Assembly: GCA_963677825.2 (NCBI GenBank) | Contig: CAXXEF010000001.1 | Location: 2,356,001-2,420,000, forward strand | Origin: Sporobacter sp963677825 | Lineage (GTDB): Bacteria; Bacillota; Clostridia; Oscillospirales; Oscillospiraceae | Direction: 5' to 3' | Length of the DNA stretch: 64,000 nt | Shown here: piece after piece, positions 16,899 to 23,608 of the stretch | How the letters are laid out: every line of letters starts with the position of its first letter | Position numbering within the stretch: the first letter of the stretch is position 1 | Made by a program: the position numbers and the translations under genes | The notes under the pieces: generated by a model | The model's input: the letters and a program-made list of their open reading frames with translations, nothing else | Databases searched by the model: none | What the model was told of the DNA's origin: nothing

Positions 16899-19800
16899 TC
16901 ACAGATAATTGCGGCTGTCGATCAGCACCGACGCGATCAGCAGCCTTCTAACTACCGTTGCCGTTTCGGCTCGGGTAATATCCTCGTTCAGCGCCAGACC
17001 GTCATCTCTGCCGACGATGAGCTGCGCGGCGAGATTTCTCAATACGGAGTCCTCCGCCCAGGCGGCGATATCCGATGAATCGTCAAAGGCGGCCAGCAGT
17101 TCGTCCGCATTCGTCGTATCCGTGTCAAAGTCTATAAACGTCATCATCCTTGAGAGAATCGCCATGGCTTCCTGCCGTGTGATGTTCTGGTTAGGGCGGA
17201 AGGCCCCGTCGTCGTAACCCTTGATCAGTCCGTAATAATCGCCGATAACGGCATATTCATAAAACCAGTTGCCGCTGTCGATGTCGGAGTATTCCGGCAT
17301 ATTATCAATGCCGTCGCCGGTCAATCCGAGGCTTCTGACCGCTATTGCGGTGAATTCAGCTCTCGTTATGCTTGTATCCGGATCGAATTCATCGTTTTCT
17401 CTTCCGAATACGATCAGTCTCGACGCCATGTCGTAAACGGCTTCCCGGCTCCAGTGCGTGTCCATTGCGTCTTCAAAATCGGGGGTTACATAGATTAATC
17501 CGAATGTTCCCGTCTCAAAGCTGCTGATCTCGGCGTAATAGCGCCCATCGTCCACAGTAATGTATGTGGGTTCATGCACGATTCCATCTCCTGTCACGAT
17601 AAACGCCGTCGTGAACTTGATGCCCGGATCAATTTCAATTTTGATCGTACCTATTATGCTGGGCTTTAAGTTTATGGAAGTGCCGTCGTATGTCGCTTCG
17701 ACGGCGAGGTCGAAATTGTACTCCGCGAGCGCATCGCTCTGTCCGTCAATTGCGGCGTCGCCGTTAGGAGTCATCTCAATGCCGATGACGATATCGTCCA
17801 AATCCACATCGTCGCCGAACGCATCCGTTATATCCCTGATGCTCAGACCGTTCGGATCGATGGTAAATTCCCCTTCATCCAATTCAACGGTCAGGGTTTC
17901 CCGGTTTTCCTGCATGTCTTTAAGGTCGGCGGCCGTAAAATCATCGTCTCCCTGTTGACTGCCGCCGCCGCCGGAATAGGAGCCGCCACCGTCATCGTTG
18001 CTGGGCTCGTCCGGGTCAAGCGGGTCCGTACCGTTGGTGTTTTCGTCGCCGTCGCTAATACCGTCGCCGTCACTGTCAGGATCGAGGGGGTCTGTGCCGT
18101 TGGTATCCTCGTCTTCATCATTAACGCCGTCGTTGTCGTCGTCCGGATCGATGGCATTATCAATGCCATCACCATCAGTGTCGACACCAGTTACATTAGG
18201 ATTAAGCGGCTCTGTATCCGTGCTATCCGGGACGCCGTCGTCATCGGAGTCGGGATCAAGCGGATCGGTACCGTTGGTATCCTCGTCCCCATCGTTCACG
18301 CCATCGTCGTCACTATCTGGATCGAGGGGGTCTGTGCCGTTGGTATCCTCGTCTTCATCATTAACGCCGTCGTTGTCGTCGTCCGGATCGATGGCATTAT
18401 CAATGCCATCACCATCAGTGTCGACACCAGTTACATTAGGATTAAGCGGCTCTGTATCCGTGCTATCCGGGACGCCGTCGTCATCGGAGTCGGGATCAAG
18501 CGGATCGGTACCGTTGGTATCCTCGTCCCCATCGTTCACGCCATCGTCGTCACTATCTGGATCGAGGGGGTCTGTGCCGTTGGTATCCTCGTCTTCATCA
18601 TTAACGCCGTCGTTGTCGTCGTCCGGATCGATGGCATTATCAATGCCATCACCATCAGTGTCGACACCAGTTACATTAGGATTAAGCGGCTCTGTATCCG
18701 TGCTATCCGGGACGCCGTCGTCATCGGAGTCGGGGTCAAGCGGATCGGTACCGTTGGTATCCTCGTCCCCATCGTTCACGCCATCGTCGTCACTATCTGG
18801 ATCGAGGGGGTCTGTGCCGTTGGTATCTTCGTCCCCATCGTTCACCCCATCGTCGTCGGAGTCGGCGTCATTGGGATCAGTGCCGTTGGTGGCCTCATCG
18901 CCGTCGCTGACGCCGTCGTCATCGGAGTCGGCGTCATTGGGATCAGTGCCGTTGGTGTCTTCGTCCCCGTCGCTGATGCCGTCGTCGTCGCTATCAGGAT
19001 CGAGCGGATCGGTGCCGTTGGTATCCTCGTCCCCGTCGTTCACGCCATCGTCGTCGCTATCTGGATCGAGGGGGTCTGTGCCGTTGGTATCTTCGTCCCC
19101 ATCGTTCACCCCGTCGTCGTCGGAGTCGGCGTCATTGGGGTCTGTGCCGTTGGTATCCTCATCGCCGTCGTTTATCCCGTCGTCGTCGCTGTCCGGATCG
19201 AGGGGGTCTGTGCCGTTGGCATCCTCATCGCCGTCGTTTATCCCGTCGTCGTCGGTGTCAGGATCGAGCGGGTCTGTGCCATTGATGTCTTCGTCCCCGT
19301 CACTCATCCCGTCGTCATCGCTGTCTGGATCGAGCGGGTCTGTGCCGTTAATTGCTTCTTGATCGTCACTTACACCGTCGCCATCGTCGTCCGTATCTAC
19401 GTCGTCGGTTTGCCCATCGCCATCAGTGTCAGAGACCATTGATATTTCTTTCGGCGAGAGCGCTAAAACACTGGTTCCGTCGCCTAACTCGCAATTGTAA
19501 TTATAGCCCCATCTCCAAAAACTACCGTCGGTTTCAGTTGCTAAAGTATGATTGGCCCCAACTGTTACCGAGGCGATATTGCTTAGGGAAAGACAGATTT
19601 TTTTCATGCTGTCTACTGTCGTTCCGTCGCCTAGCTGACCGTATTCATTTCTACCCCATGTCCATACAGTCCCATCATCCTTCAGTGCTACTACATGATT
19701 AACTCCAACATCAAAGTCCGTCACATTCGTCATATCGGGAACTGCTATAGGCAAGTTCATATCAGAATTGTGGCCGGCTCCCAGCTCGCCGTACTGGTTA

Positions 19801-20669
19801 TTGCCCCATGCATAAAGCTGTCCGCCCGTCTTCAGTGCAAATGCATGGTGAAGCCCACCAGCTGAAATTTCAATTATATCGGTTAAAAAACCGGTCGCGT
19901 CACTTGTGTCCTTAACCTGTTCGGGGACAATGCTAGGCGCGTATAGAGATGTAGTTCCATTACCAATCTGCCCATCGGAATTATCTCCCCAACACCAAAC
20001 CGTTCCGTCGGACTTAAGCGCCATCGAGTTATGCATTCCCACGTCGATTTTGACCACATCGGTTAAGAATCCGGTCGAATCGCCTGGGTCGCTAACCTGT
20101 ATGGGAAGATTGCTGTTATTGTAGGTCCCATCTCCAAGCTGGCCTAAAACGTTATACCCCCACGCCCAAACCGTTCCATCACTTTTCAAGGCTAGAGAAT
20201 GATGACTGTATGCAGAAATTGCGATAACATCCGTCAATCCGCTAACTTGTACTGGATTGGGGACAGGTGTCACTTCATCTGCACTGCCATTTCCCAGTTT
20301 GCCTGCATAATTGGATCCCCATGCCCATACTGTTCCATCATCTTTTAATGCTACTGCACTCTGGTGGTTTCCTTCAACTGCCTTTACATTAGTTAAAAAC
20401 CCGGTTGCATCCCCCGGGTCTTTTACTTGTACAAATAGACTTGAAAGATAATTAATATTTACGGAATCATTTCCAAGAGCACCATAATAGTTCCCTCCGC
20501 ATGACCACACAGTTCCGTCACCCTGCAAAATATAAGTATTCTGTGAGCCACCAACTTGCATAGGCGTGGTCGTATATGCGCTTGCTTCCAAAACAGACCA
20601 GGGTATTAACCCAATTAAGAATACCGCTGTTAGGAAAAGTGAGATTTTACGTCCTATTCTTCTGATCAT
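16899..20669 (-). CDS. S-layer-anchored surface protein with RCC1 and calcium-binding TSP3-type repeats
   Basis: A 1256-residue secreted protein: signal peptide (1-32), RCC1-like repeats (about 35-405, e.g. DDGTVWTWGRNEYGQLG), a long Asp-rich region (about 410-885) of thrombospondin-type-3-like units with the pattern DSDDDGVNDGDEDTNGTDPL, a Gly/Ser linker, a domain shared with the neighbouring giant protein (ADLKDMQENRETLTVE...), and three SLH domains (about 1070-1253). The Asp-rich part should bind many calcium ions and stiffen into a rod. ATG at 20669 follows AGAAGGAAG. Upstream is a well-formed promoter with three spaced repeats shared with a DUF3021 gene (20847-20937), so expression is probably controlled by the LytTR regulator nearby. 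Confidence 0.88.
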   Translation of the reverse strand: MIRRIGRKISLFLTAVFLIGLIPWSVLEASAYTTTPMQVGGSQNTYILQGDGTVWSCGGNYYGALGNDSVNINYLSSLFVQVKDPGDATGFLTNVKAVEGNHQSAVALKDDGTVWAWGSNYAGKLGNGSADEVTPVPNPVQVSGLTDVIAISAYSHHSLALKSDGTVWAWGYNVLGQLGDGTYNNSNLPIQVSDPGDSTGFLTDVVKIDVGMHNSMALKSDGTVWCWGDNSDGQIGNGTTSLYAPSIVPEQVKDTSDATGFLTDIIEISAGGLHHAFALKTGGQLYAWGNNQYGELGAGHNSDMNLPIAVPDMTNVTDFDVGVNHVVALKDDGTVWTWGRNEYGQLGDGTTVDSMKKICLSLSNIASVTVGANHTLATETDGSFWRWGYNYNCELGDGTSVLALSPKEISMVSDTDGDGQTDDVDTDDDGDGVSDDQEAINGTDPLDPDSDDDGMSDGDEDINGTDPLDPDTDDDGINDGDEDANGTDPLDPDSDDDGINDGDEDTNGTDPNDADSDDDGVNDGDEDTNGTDPLDPDSDDDGVNDGDEDTNGTDPLDPDSDDDGISDGDEDTNGTDPNDADSDDDGVSDGDEATNGTDPNDADSDDDGVNDGDEDTNGTDPLDPDSDDDGVNDGDEDTNGTDPLDPDSDDDGVPDSTDTEPLNPNVTGVDTDGDGIDNAIDPDDDNDGVNDEDEDTNGTDPLDPDSDDDGVNDGDEDTNGTDPLDPDSDDDGVPDSTDTEPLNPNVTGVDTDGDGIDNAIDPDDDNDGVNDEDEDTNGTDPLDPDSDDDGVNDGDEDTNGTDPLDPDSDDDGVPDSTDTEPLNPNVTGVDTDGDGIDNAIDPDDDNDGVNDEDEDTNGTDPLDPDSDGDGISDGDENTNGTDPLDPDEPSNDDGGGSYSGGGGSQQGDDDFTAADLKDMQENRETLTVELDEGEFTIDPNGLSIRDITDAFGDDVDLDDIVIGIEMTPNGDAAIDGQSDALAEYNFDLAVEATYDGTSINLKPSIIGTIKIEIDPGIKFTTAFIVTGDGIVHEPTYITVDDGRYYAEISSFETGTFGLIYVTPDFEDAMDTHWSREAVYDMASRLIVFGRENDEFDPDTSITRAEFTAIAVRSLGLTGDGIDNMPEYSDIDSGNWFYEYAVIGDYYGLIKGYDDGAFRPNQNITRQEAMAILSRMMTFIDFDTDTTNADELLAAFDDSSDIAAWAEDSVLRNLAAQLIVGRDDGLALNEDITRAETATVVRRLLIASVLIDSRNYL
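18081..18826. repeat. Three near-identical 240-bp tandem repeats inside the surface gene
   Basis: Units at 18081-18320, 18321-18560 and 18561-18800 plus a partial fourth to 18826. One substitution (at about 18735) separates the third copy from the others. Each unit encodes 80 residues of calcium-binding repeats. Smaller 60-66-bp repeats of the same type fill the region to about 19330. Confidence 0.9.
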
Positions 20670-20846
20670 AATCTTCCTTCTTTCTGTATCGTTTCTTAAT
20701 TATCACGGTCATTTCCATCGTTGAACCCCAAAACCGTAATGCCCTGTACTAGCCGTAGATTGCGTTGGTTTGTTGGCAAAAAGTGCTGATACGGTGTCGA
20801 AACACTTTCCCATAAAAACGGTAAAATCCGACAAATAATTTGGTTA
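20670..20846. other. Leader region of the SLH gene
   Basis: About 175 nt between the inferred promoter and the ATG at 20669. It would be a long 5' untranslated region. I see no known riboswitch and no conserved cyclic-di-GMP motif. Confidence 0.35.
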
Positions 20847-20937
20847 AGTTTAACAAGCACTTTTGCCGCGTTCAAGTAGGTTAAAGGTAAGCTGCGCTAT
20901 CGGCCCGGTAAGTTGCCGATTATGTGCATTAAGTTGC
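20847..20937 (-). promoter_or_regulatory. Promoter with three 21-bp-spaced repeats before the SLH gene
   Basis: Plus-strand 8-mers TAAGCTGC (20888), TAAGTTGC (20909) and TAAGTTGC (20930) stand exactly 21 bp apart. On the minus strand, 12 bp beyond the last, is -35 TTGAAC (20870-20875), then 17 bp and TAAACT (20847-20852). Direct repeats with 21-22 bp spacing are the binding mode of LytTR regulators. The same layout is at 21573-21663. Confidence 0.65.
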
Positions 20938-20955
20938 AGCGGCGGTGACGGTACG

Positions 20956-20990
20956 AAAAAAAGACGGTTCAGGCATAAGCCCGATCCGTC
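20956..20990 (-). terminator. Terminator of the first DUF3021 gene
   Basis: On the minus strand a 12-bp stem with one A-A mismatch (20963-20974 with 20979-20990) is followed by seven T (A run at 20956-20962). It lies 47 bp after the stop at 21037. Confidence 0.8.
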
Positions 20991-21036
20991 TTTATTTCGC
21001 ATCATATTGTATTTGATTACTGGGATGAACACAGGA

Positions 21037-21462
21037 TCATGTATGGTAACGCGCTTTCAGCCTGTCGTTTATCTGATCGGTCAGACTTTTATCCCGATGT
21101 CGTTTGATCAACATACCCAGAATGTGTATTGCCGCAATTGGCACAATGAAAACCAGAGCCTCAAGATATCTGTCCGCGCTGATCCACCCCCACAGAAACG
21201 CGCAACATAATTCGATCACGATGACAGTTGTCAAATAACCGACCTCGAATATGATTATTCGTTTTCCGCCGGTTTTTTTTAATAAGAAAATCGCGACGCA
21301 CGGTAGCGTGCAGAAAAACGCCGTTAGCAATATTCTCCCTATGTCGGGGGGCGAGAAAGCGCCGTCAGGGTAAAAAAGCAAACAAACAAGATACAGCGAG
21401 ATAACGATACCCGTTGTAGCAGTAAAGTATGAGCGAATCATTTCTTTCCATATGCCATGCAA
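21037..21462 (-). CDS. DUF3021 family membrane protein (copy A)
   Basis: A 141-residue protein with four hydrophobic helices (about 12-32, 43-62, 71-91, 100-120) and a basic cytoplasmic tail (KRHRDKSLTDQINDRLKARYH). DUF3021 proteins are small membrane partners of LytTR regulators in Firmicutes and are thought to hold the regulator inactive. It is paralogous to copy B (21765-22196): both share IRSYF/LHSYF, TTGIV, GRILL/GRVLL and the DRLKARYH/DKLKERYH end. It has its own promoter with 21-bp-spaced repeats (21573-21663) and its own terminators on both sides, so it is a separate unit that the LytTR protein probably regulates. Confidence 0.8.
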   Translation of the reverse strand: MHGIWKEMIRSYFTATTGIVISLYLVCLLFYPDGAFSPPDIGRILLTAFFCTLPCVAIFLLKKTGGKRIIIFEVGYLTTVIVIELCCAFLWGWISADRYLEALVFIVPIAAIHILGMLIKRHRDKSLTDQINDRLKARYHT

Positions 21463-21572
21463 CTGAAATGCCTCCTATACCGCAGAACGTTTGTCATGAC
21501 GGGTTTTTGTTCTCCATTATGCTCTCCTCATGTTTTCACATTTACTAAGGTTAATGAAAATATATCGGACTA

Positions 21573-21663
21573 AGCTTAGCAAGTATACATATCATGTTCA
21601 AGTTAAAAACATGTATGCTGCGCAATTGGTACGGTAAGTTGCAGATTAAATATGCCATGCTGC
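21573..21663 (-). promoter_or_regulatory. Promoter with three 21-bp-spaced repeats before DUF3021 copy A
   Basis: Plus-strand 8-mers TATGCTGC (21614), TAAGTTGC (21635) and CATGCTGC (21656), each 21 bp apart; then, on the minus strand, 12 bp to -35 TTGAAC (21596-21601), 17 bp, TAAGCT (21573-21578). Spacings are identical to those at the SLH gene promoter. Confidence 0.65.
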
Positions 21664-21681
21664 AATTTGAAGAGATAATGC

Positions 21682-21724
21682 AAAAAGAAAAGACGGCTTA
21701 GTCTGATATCGACTGCCGTCTTTT
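21682..21724 (-). terminator. Terminator of the LytTR-DUF3021 operon
   Basis: Stem AAAAGACGGC...GCCGTCTTTT extended by AGTC/GACT (21688-21703 with 21711-21724), with a T-rich tail on the minus strand. It lies 40 bp after the stop at 21765. Confidence 0.8.
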
Positions 21725-21764
21725 CTGGATAAGATTGTTCTGCTGCCATTATGAAATATACATG

Positions 21765-22196
21765 TCACGAATGGTAACGTTCTTTCAATTTGTCATTTAT
21801 TTTATTTGTCATTTTTTTGTCCCGATATCGTGTGACTAGTATTACTATGACCCGAACAACTAGAATCACCAGTAGAAAAAACAGTATTTCAACCCAGCTT
21901 GATATATTGATCCATTCCCATCGGTTTGCGCAAAACAACACAATAAACGTGATAAGGGAAAAACAGATGATTTCCCGAACAATTCGTTGGATGCCAACGA
22001 GTTCTTTTTTTGAATAAAACACGATATATGTAAGGGCACAATAGAACGCGAGGAGTAGCACTCTGCCAATGTCTGCTTTTGTAAAAATTGCCGCAGGATT
22101 AAACAGCAAGCAGTATAAATACATTGAAAACACAATACCTGTTGTGACGACAAAATATGAATGAAGCATTTTCTTTAATATCTCTTTAAATTGCAT
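21765..22196 (-). CDS. DUF3021 family membrane protein (copy B)
   Basis: A 143-residue protein with four predicted helices (about 13-33, 43-62, 75-93, 98-118) and a basic tail (TRYRDKKMTNKINDKLKERYHS). It starts 11 bp after the stop of the LytTR gene and ends at a terminator, so the two form one operon, the usual LytTR-DUF3021 pair. Its likely role is to bind and restrain the LytTR protein at the membrane. The ATG at 22196 is preceded by AGGAGGTGG. Confidence 0.82.
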   Translation of the reverse strand: MQFKEILKKMLHSYFVVTTGIVFSMYLYCLLFNPAAIFTKADIGRVLLLAFYCALTYIVFYSKKELVGIQRIVREIICFSLITFIVLFCANRWEWINISSWVEILFFLLVILVVRVIVILVTRYRDKKMTNKINDKLKERYHS

Positions 22197-22207
22197 ACCG
22201 CCACCTC

Positions 22208-22639
22208 CTATATCCCAAGCCGGTCTTTTAAATCCGATATGTATTGCCGGGATATAATTAATTTCTCGTCGTTTTCCAGGCGCGCTTCAAACCGTCCGTT
22301 CCCCATGGGTGTGATGGATTTTATTTTACTCATATTGACAACAATGGATTTTGAAATCCGAAGAAAATCGCCGTCAGATAGAATTTCTTCTAATTCGTAA
22401 AGCCTTTGTTTTGACTCATAAACCGTTTTGTCCAAATATAGGAAGGTTCTATTGTCTACGCTTTCAATGTAGAAGAGATCAATTTGTGGGATGCGGTGTA
22501 TTTCTGCCCCTTCATATGCGATCAAATTACCCTGCGCCTTAATTTGGGAAATAAAGCGAAGGAGCTCAGGCGTCATATTATGGCATCTGATTATGATTTC
22601 TTCTTCAGAGCCCAGTGGTTCTTCCACAATGATTTTCAA
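22208..22639 (-). CDS. LytTR-domain transcriptional regulator
   Basis: A 143-residue DNA-binding protein without receiver domain. The LytTR fold spans about residues 45-143: IDLFYIESVDNRTFLYLDKTVYESKQRLYELEEIL, then FLRISKSIVVNMSKIKSITPMGNGRFEARLENDEKLIISRQYISDLKDRLG. Proteins of this compact type work with a DUF3021 membrane partner and often regulate their own genes. Targets suggested here are the promoters at 20847-20937 (SLH protein) and 21573-21663 (DUF3021 copy A), which carry direct repeats at LytTR spacing. Upstream of its own gene is a different, tandem 12-bp repeat (22684-22707). Confidence 0.85.
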   Translation of the reverse strand: MKIIVEEPLGSEEEIIIRCHNMTPELLRFISQIKAQGNLIAYEGAEIHRIPQIDLFYIESVDNRTFLYLDKTVYESKQRLYELEEILSDGDFLRISKSIVVNMSKIKSITPMGNGRFEARLENDEKLIISRQYISDLKDRLGI

Positions 22640-22683
22640 ATCGCTTTATTCCTCCTTCAGCTCTTATTTTCGGGAATACTCAA

Positions 22684-22707
22684 GTATAATAACATGTATA
22701 ATAACAT
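22684..22707. repeat. Tandem 12-bp repeat upstream of the LytTR gene
   Basis: GTATAATAACAT occurs twice without gap, 45-70 bp upstream of the start at 22639, in a position that overlaps possible -10 boxes on the minus strand. Candidate operator for autoregulation. Confidence 0.55.
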
Positions 22708-22853
22708 GGATTTTGACTTTTGGAAAACATTAATAAGCTTATTTCTACCTCACTATGTTCCTATACTAATACGGCCTTCCCTTAGGTGCAGCCCGCCCGT
22801 ACGCCTTTTGGCAAATCAGTACGACCTAACAATTTTACTGTATCGGCAAGCAA

Positions 22854-22875
22854 TTCCAGTGTGGCCACACTGGAA
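22854..22875. repeat. Perfect 22-bp palindrome
   Basis: Two 11-bp arms meet at CCAGTGTGG/CCACACTGG with no loop. It lies 5 bp beyond the stop of the ParB fragment, exactly where homology to ParB ends, so it may mark a deletion or recombination joint, or a binding site of a partition or recombination protein. Confidence 0.6.
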
Positions 22876-22879
22876 ATTT

Positions 22880-23179
22880 TCACAGCCCCGCGATGATTTC
22901 ATAACCGCCCTCGGCGCGGGGGCGCACCAGCGCAGGCTGGTTCACGCCGCCCGTTTTGACGCTTTCCACAAGGGACCGCTTTTTCAGCCTGAGACGGGCG
23001 GCCCCTGTGGGTTTCGCCGTCGGCTGCTCTTTTTCCGGCTCCACTGGCTTATCGGTTTCCGGAGCGGGCACACCCTTTTCCGACTTATCGGGGCTAGGAA
23101 CCGGGCCGGGCATATCCGGTGCGGTGGCTGCGGTTGTGATATGCCCCTTGGGGCTTGGGGGCTGTTTGCTGTCTACCAT
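22880..23179 (-). pseudogene. Truncated ParB-like protein of a conjugative element
   Basis: A 99-residue frame with a good AAGGAGG site. The first ~65 residues are a Pro/Lys-rich tail. The end reads RSLVESVKTGGVNQPALVRP and EGGYEIIAGL, the start of a ParB/Spo0J N-terminal domain (normally VESVKxxGVLQPALVRPRxxGGYEIIAGHRR). The stop codon comes at GL, in place of GHRR, so the DNA-binding part is lost. Some preceding ParB sequence also seems deleted. Such ParB-like proteins are common in Tn916- and CTn-like elements of gut Clostridia. Confidence 0.65.
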
Positions 23180-23204
23180 TTTCTAACCTCCTTGTTTATG
23201 GCAT

Positions 23205-23229
23205 AAAAAAAGACCAGCGTTCACTGGTC
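23205..23229 (-). terminator. Terminator upstream of the ParB fragment
   Basis: Stem GACCAG/CTGGTC (23212-23217, 23224-23229) with seven T on the minus strand. It would have ended a gene, now lost, that lay upstream of the ParB-like gene. Confidence 0.65.
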
Positions 23230-23608
23230 GCGTGGCAAACTCTCCTCCTTTCAGCATTTGTCTTAATTTAATGAAGCCGCCAATTGTATGCTCTTGGCGG
23301 CATTTTACCTGTATTTGCAAACAATCGGCTCCGTTCTGGGGGAGCAGGTCAGTTTTAAGCAAAAGCATTCAGCAATTTTCTGTAGTCTACAGAATCAAGA
23401 CGTATTTCATCGGCACAAGCGTCGCGGAAAGCTTCACCCAAACTGCCCTCAAAGCATGCGCTAGATTTAATTTGACAATTCATTTTTGACCGTTGGTATA
23501 TTCTGTGATAGTTTGCTATAATCAAAATTAATTTAAGTTAATAAGCGATAGAATATTTCAAAAACAGGAAAACAGGGTGCGAAAATATCATTGATAGGAG
23601 TAGGGAAC
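23230..23608. other. Non-coding region upstream of the McrA-head nuclease
   Basis: About 380 bp without a believable gene. It has an 8-bp hairpin GCCGCCAA/TTGGCGGC with ATTTT (23276-23305), perhaps a terminator remnant, and TTGACA (23472-23477) followed by AT-rich sequence with TATAAT at 23517-23522, which probably provides the promoter for the nuclease gene. Confidence 0.4.

Noticed and set aside
18081..19330. Regular short repeats that might look like a CRISPR array
   Set aside because: Repeats are in frame with the surface-protein gene, have no unique spacers and encode calcium-binding modules.
17955..19442. Long plus-strand reading frames (about 450-495 codons) opposite the TSP3 repeats
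   Set aside because: They arise from the repeat composition of the minus-strand gene, give unnatural Ser/Pro/Val repeats and lack a ribosome site.
20670..20955. Cyclic-di-GMP riboswitch before the SLH gene
   Set aside because: No match to the known conserved core; the 21-bp-spaced repeats and promoter explain the region better.
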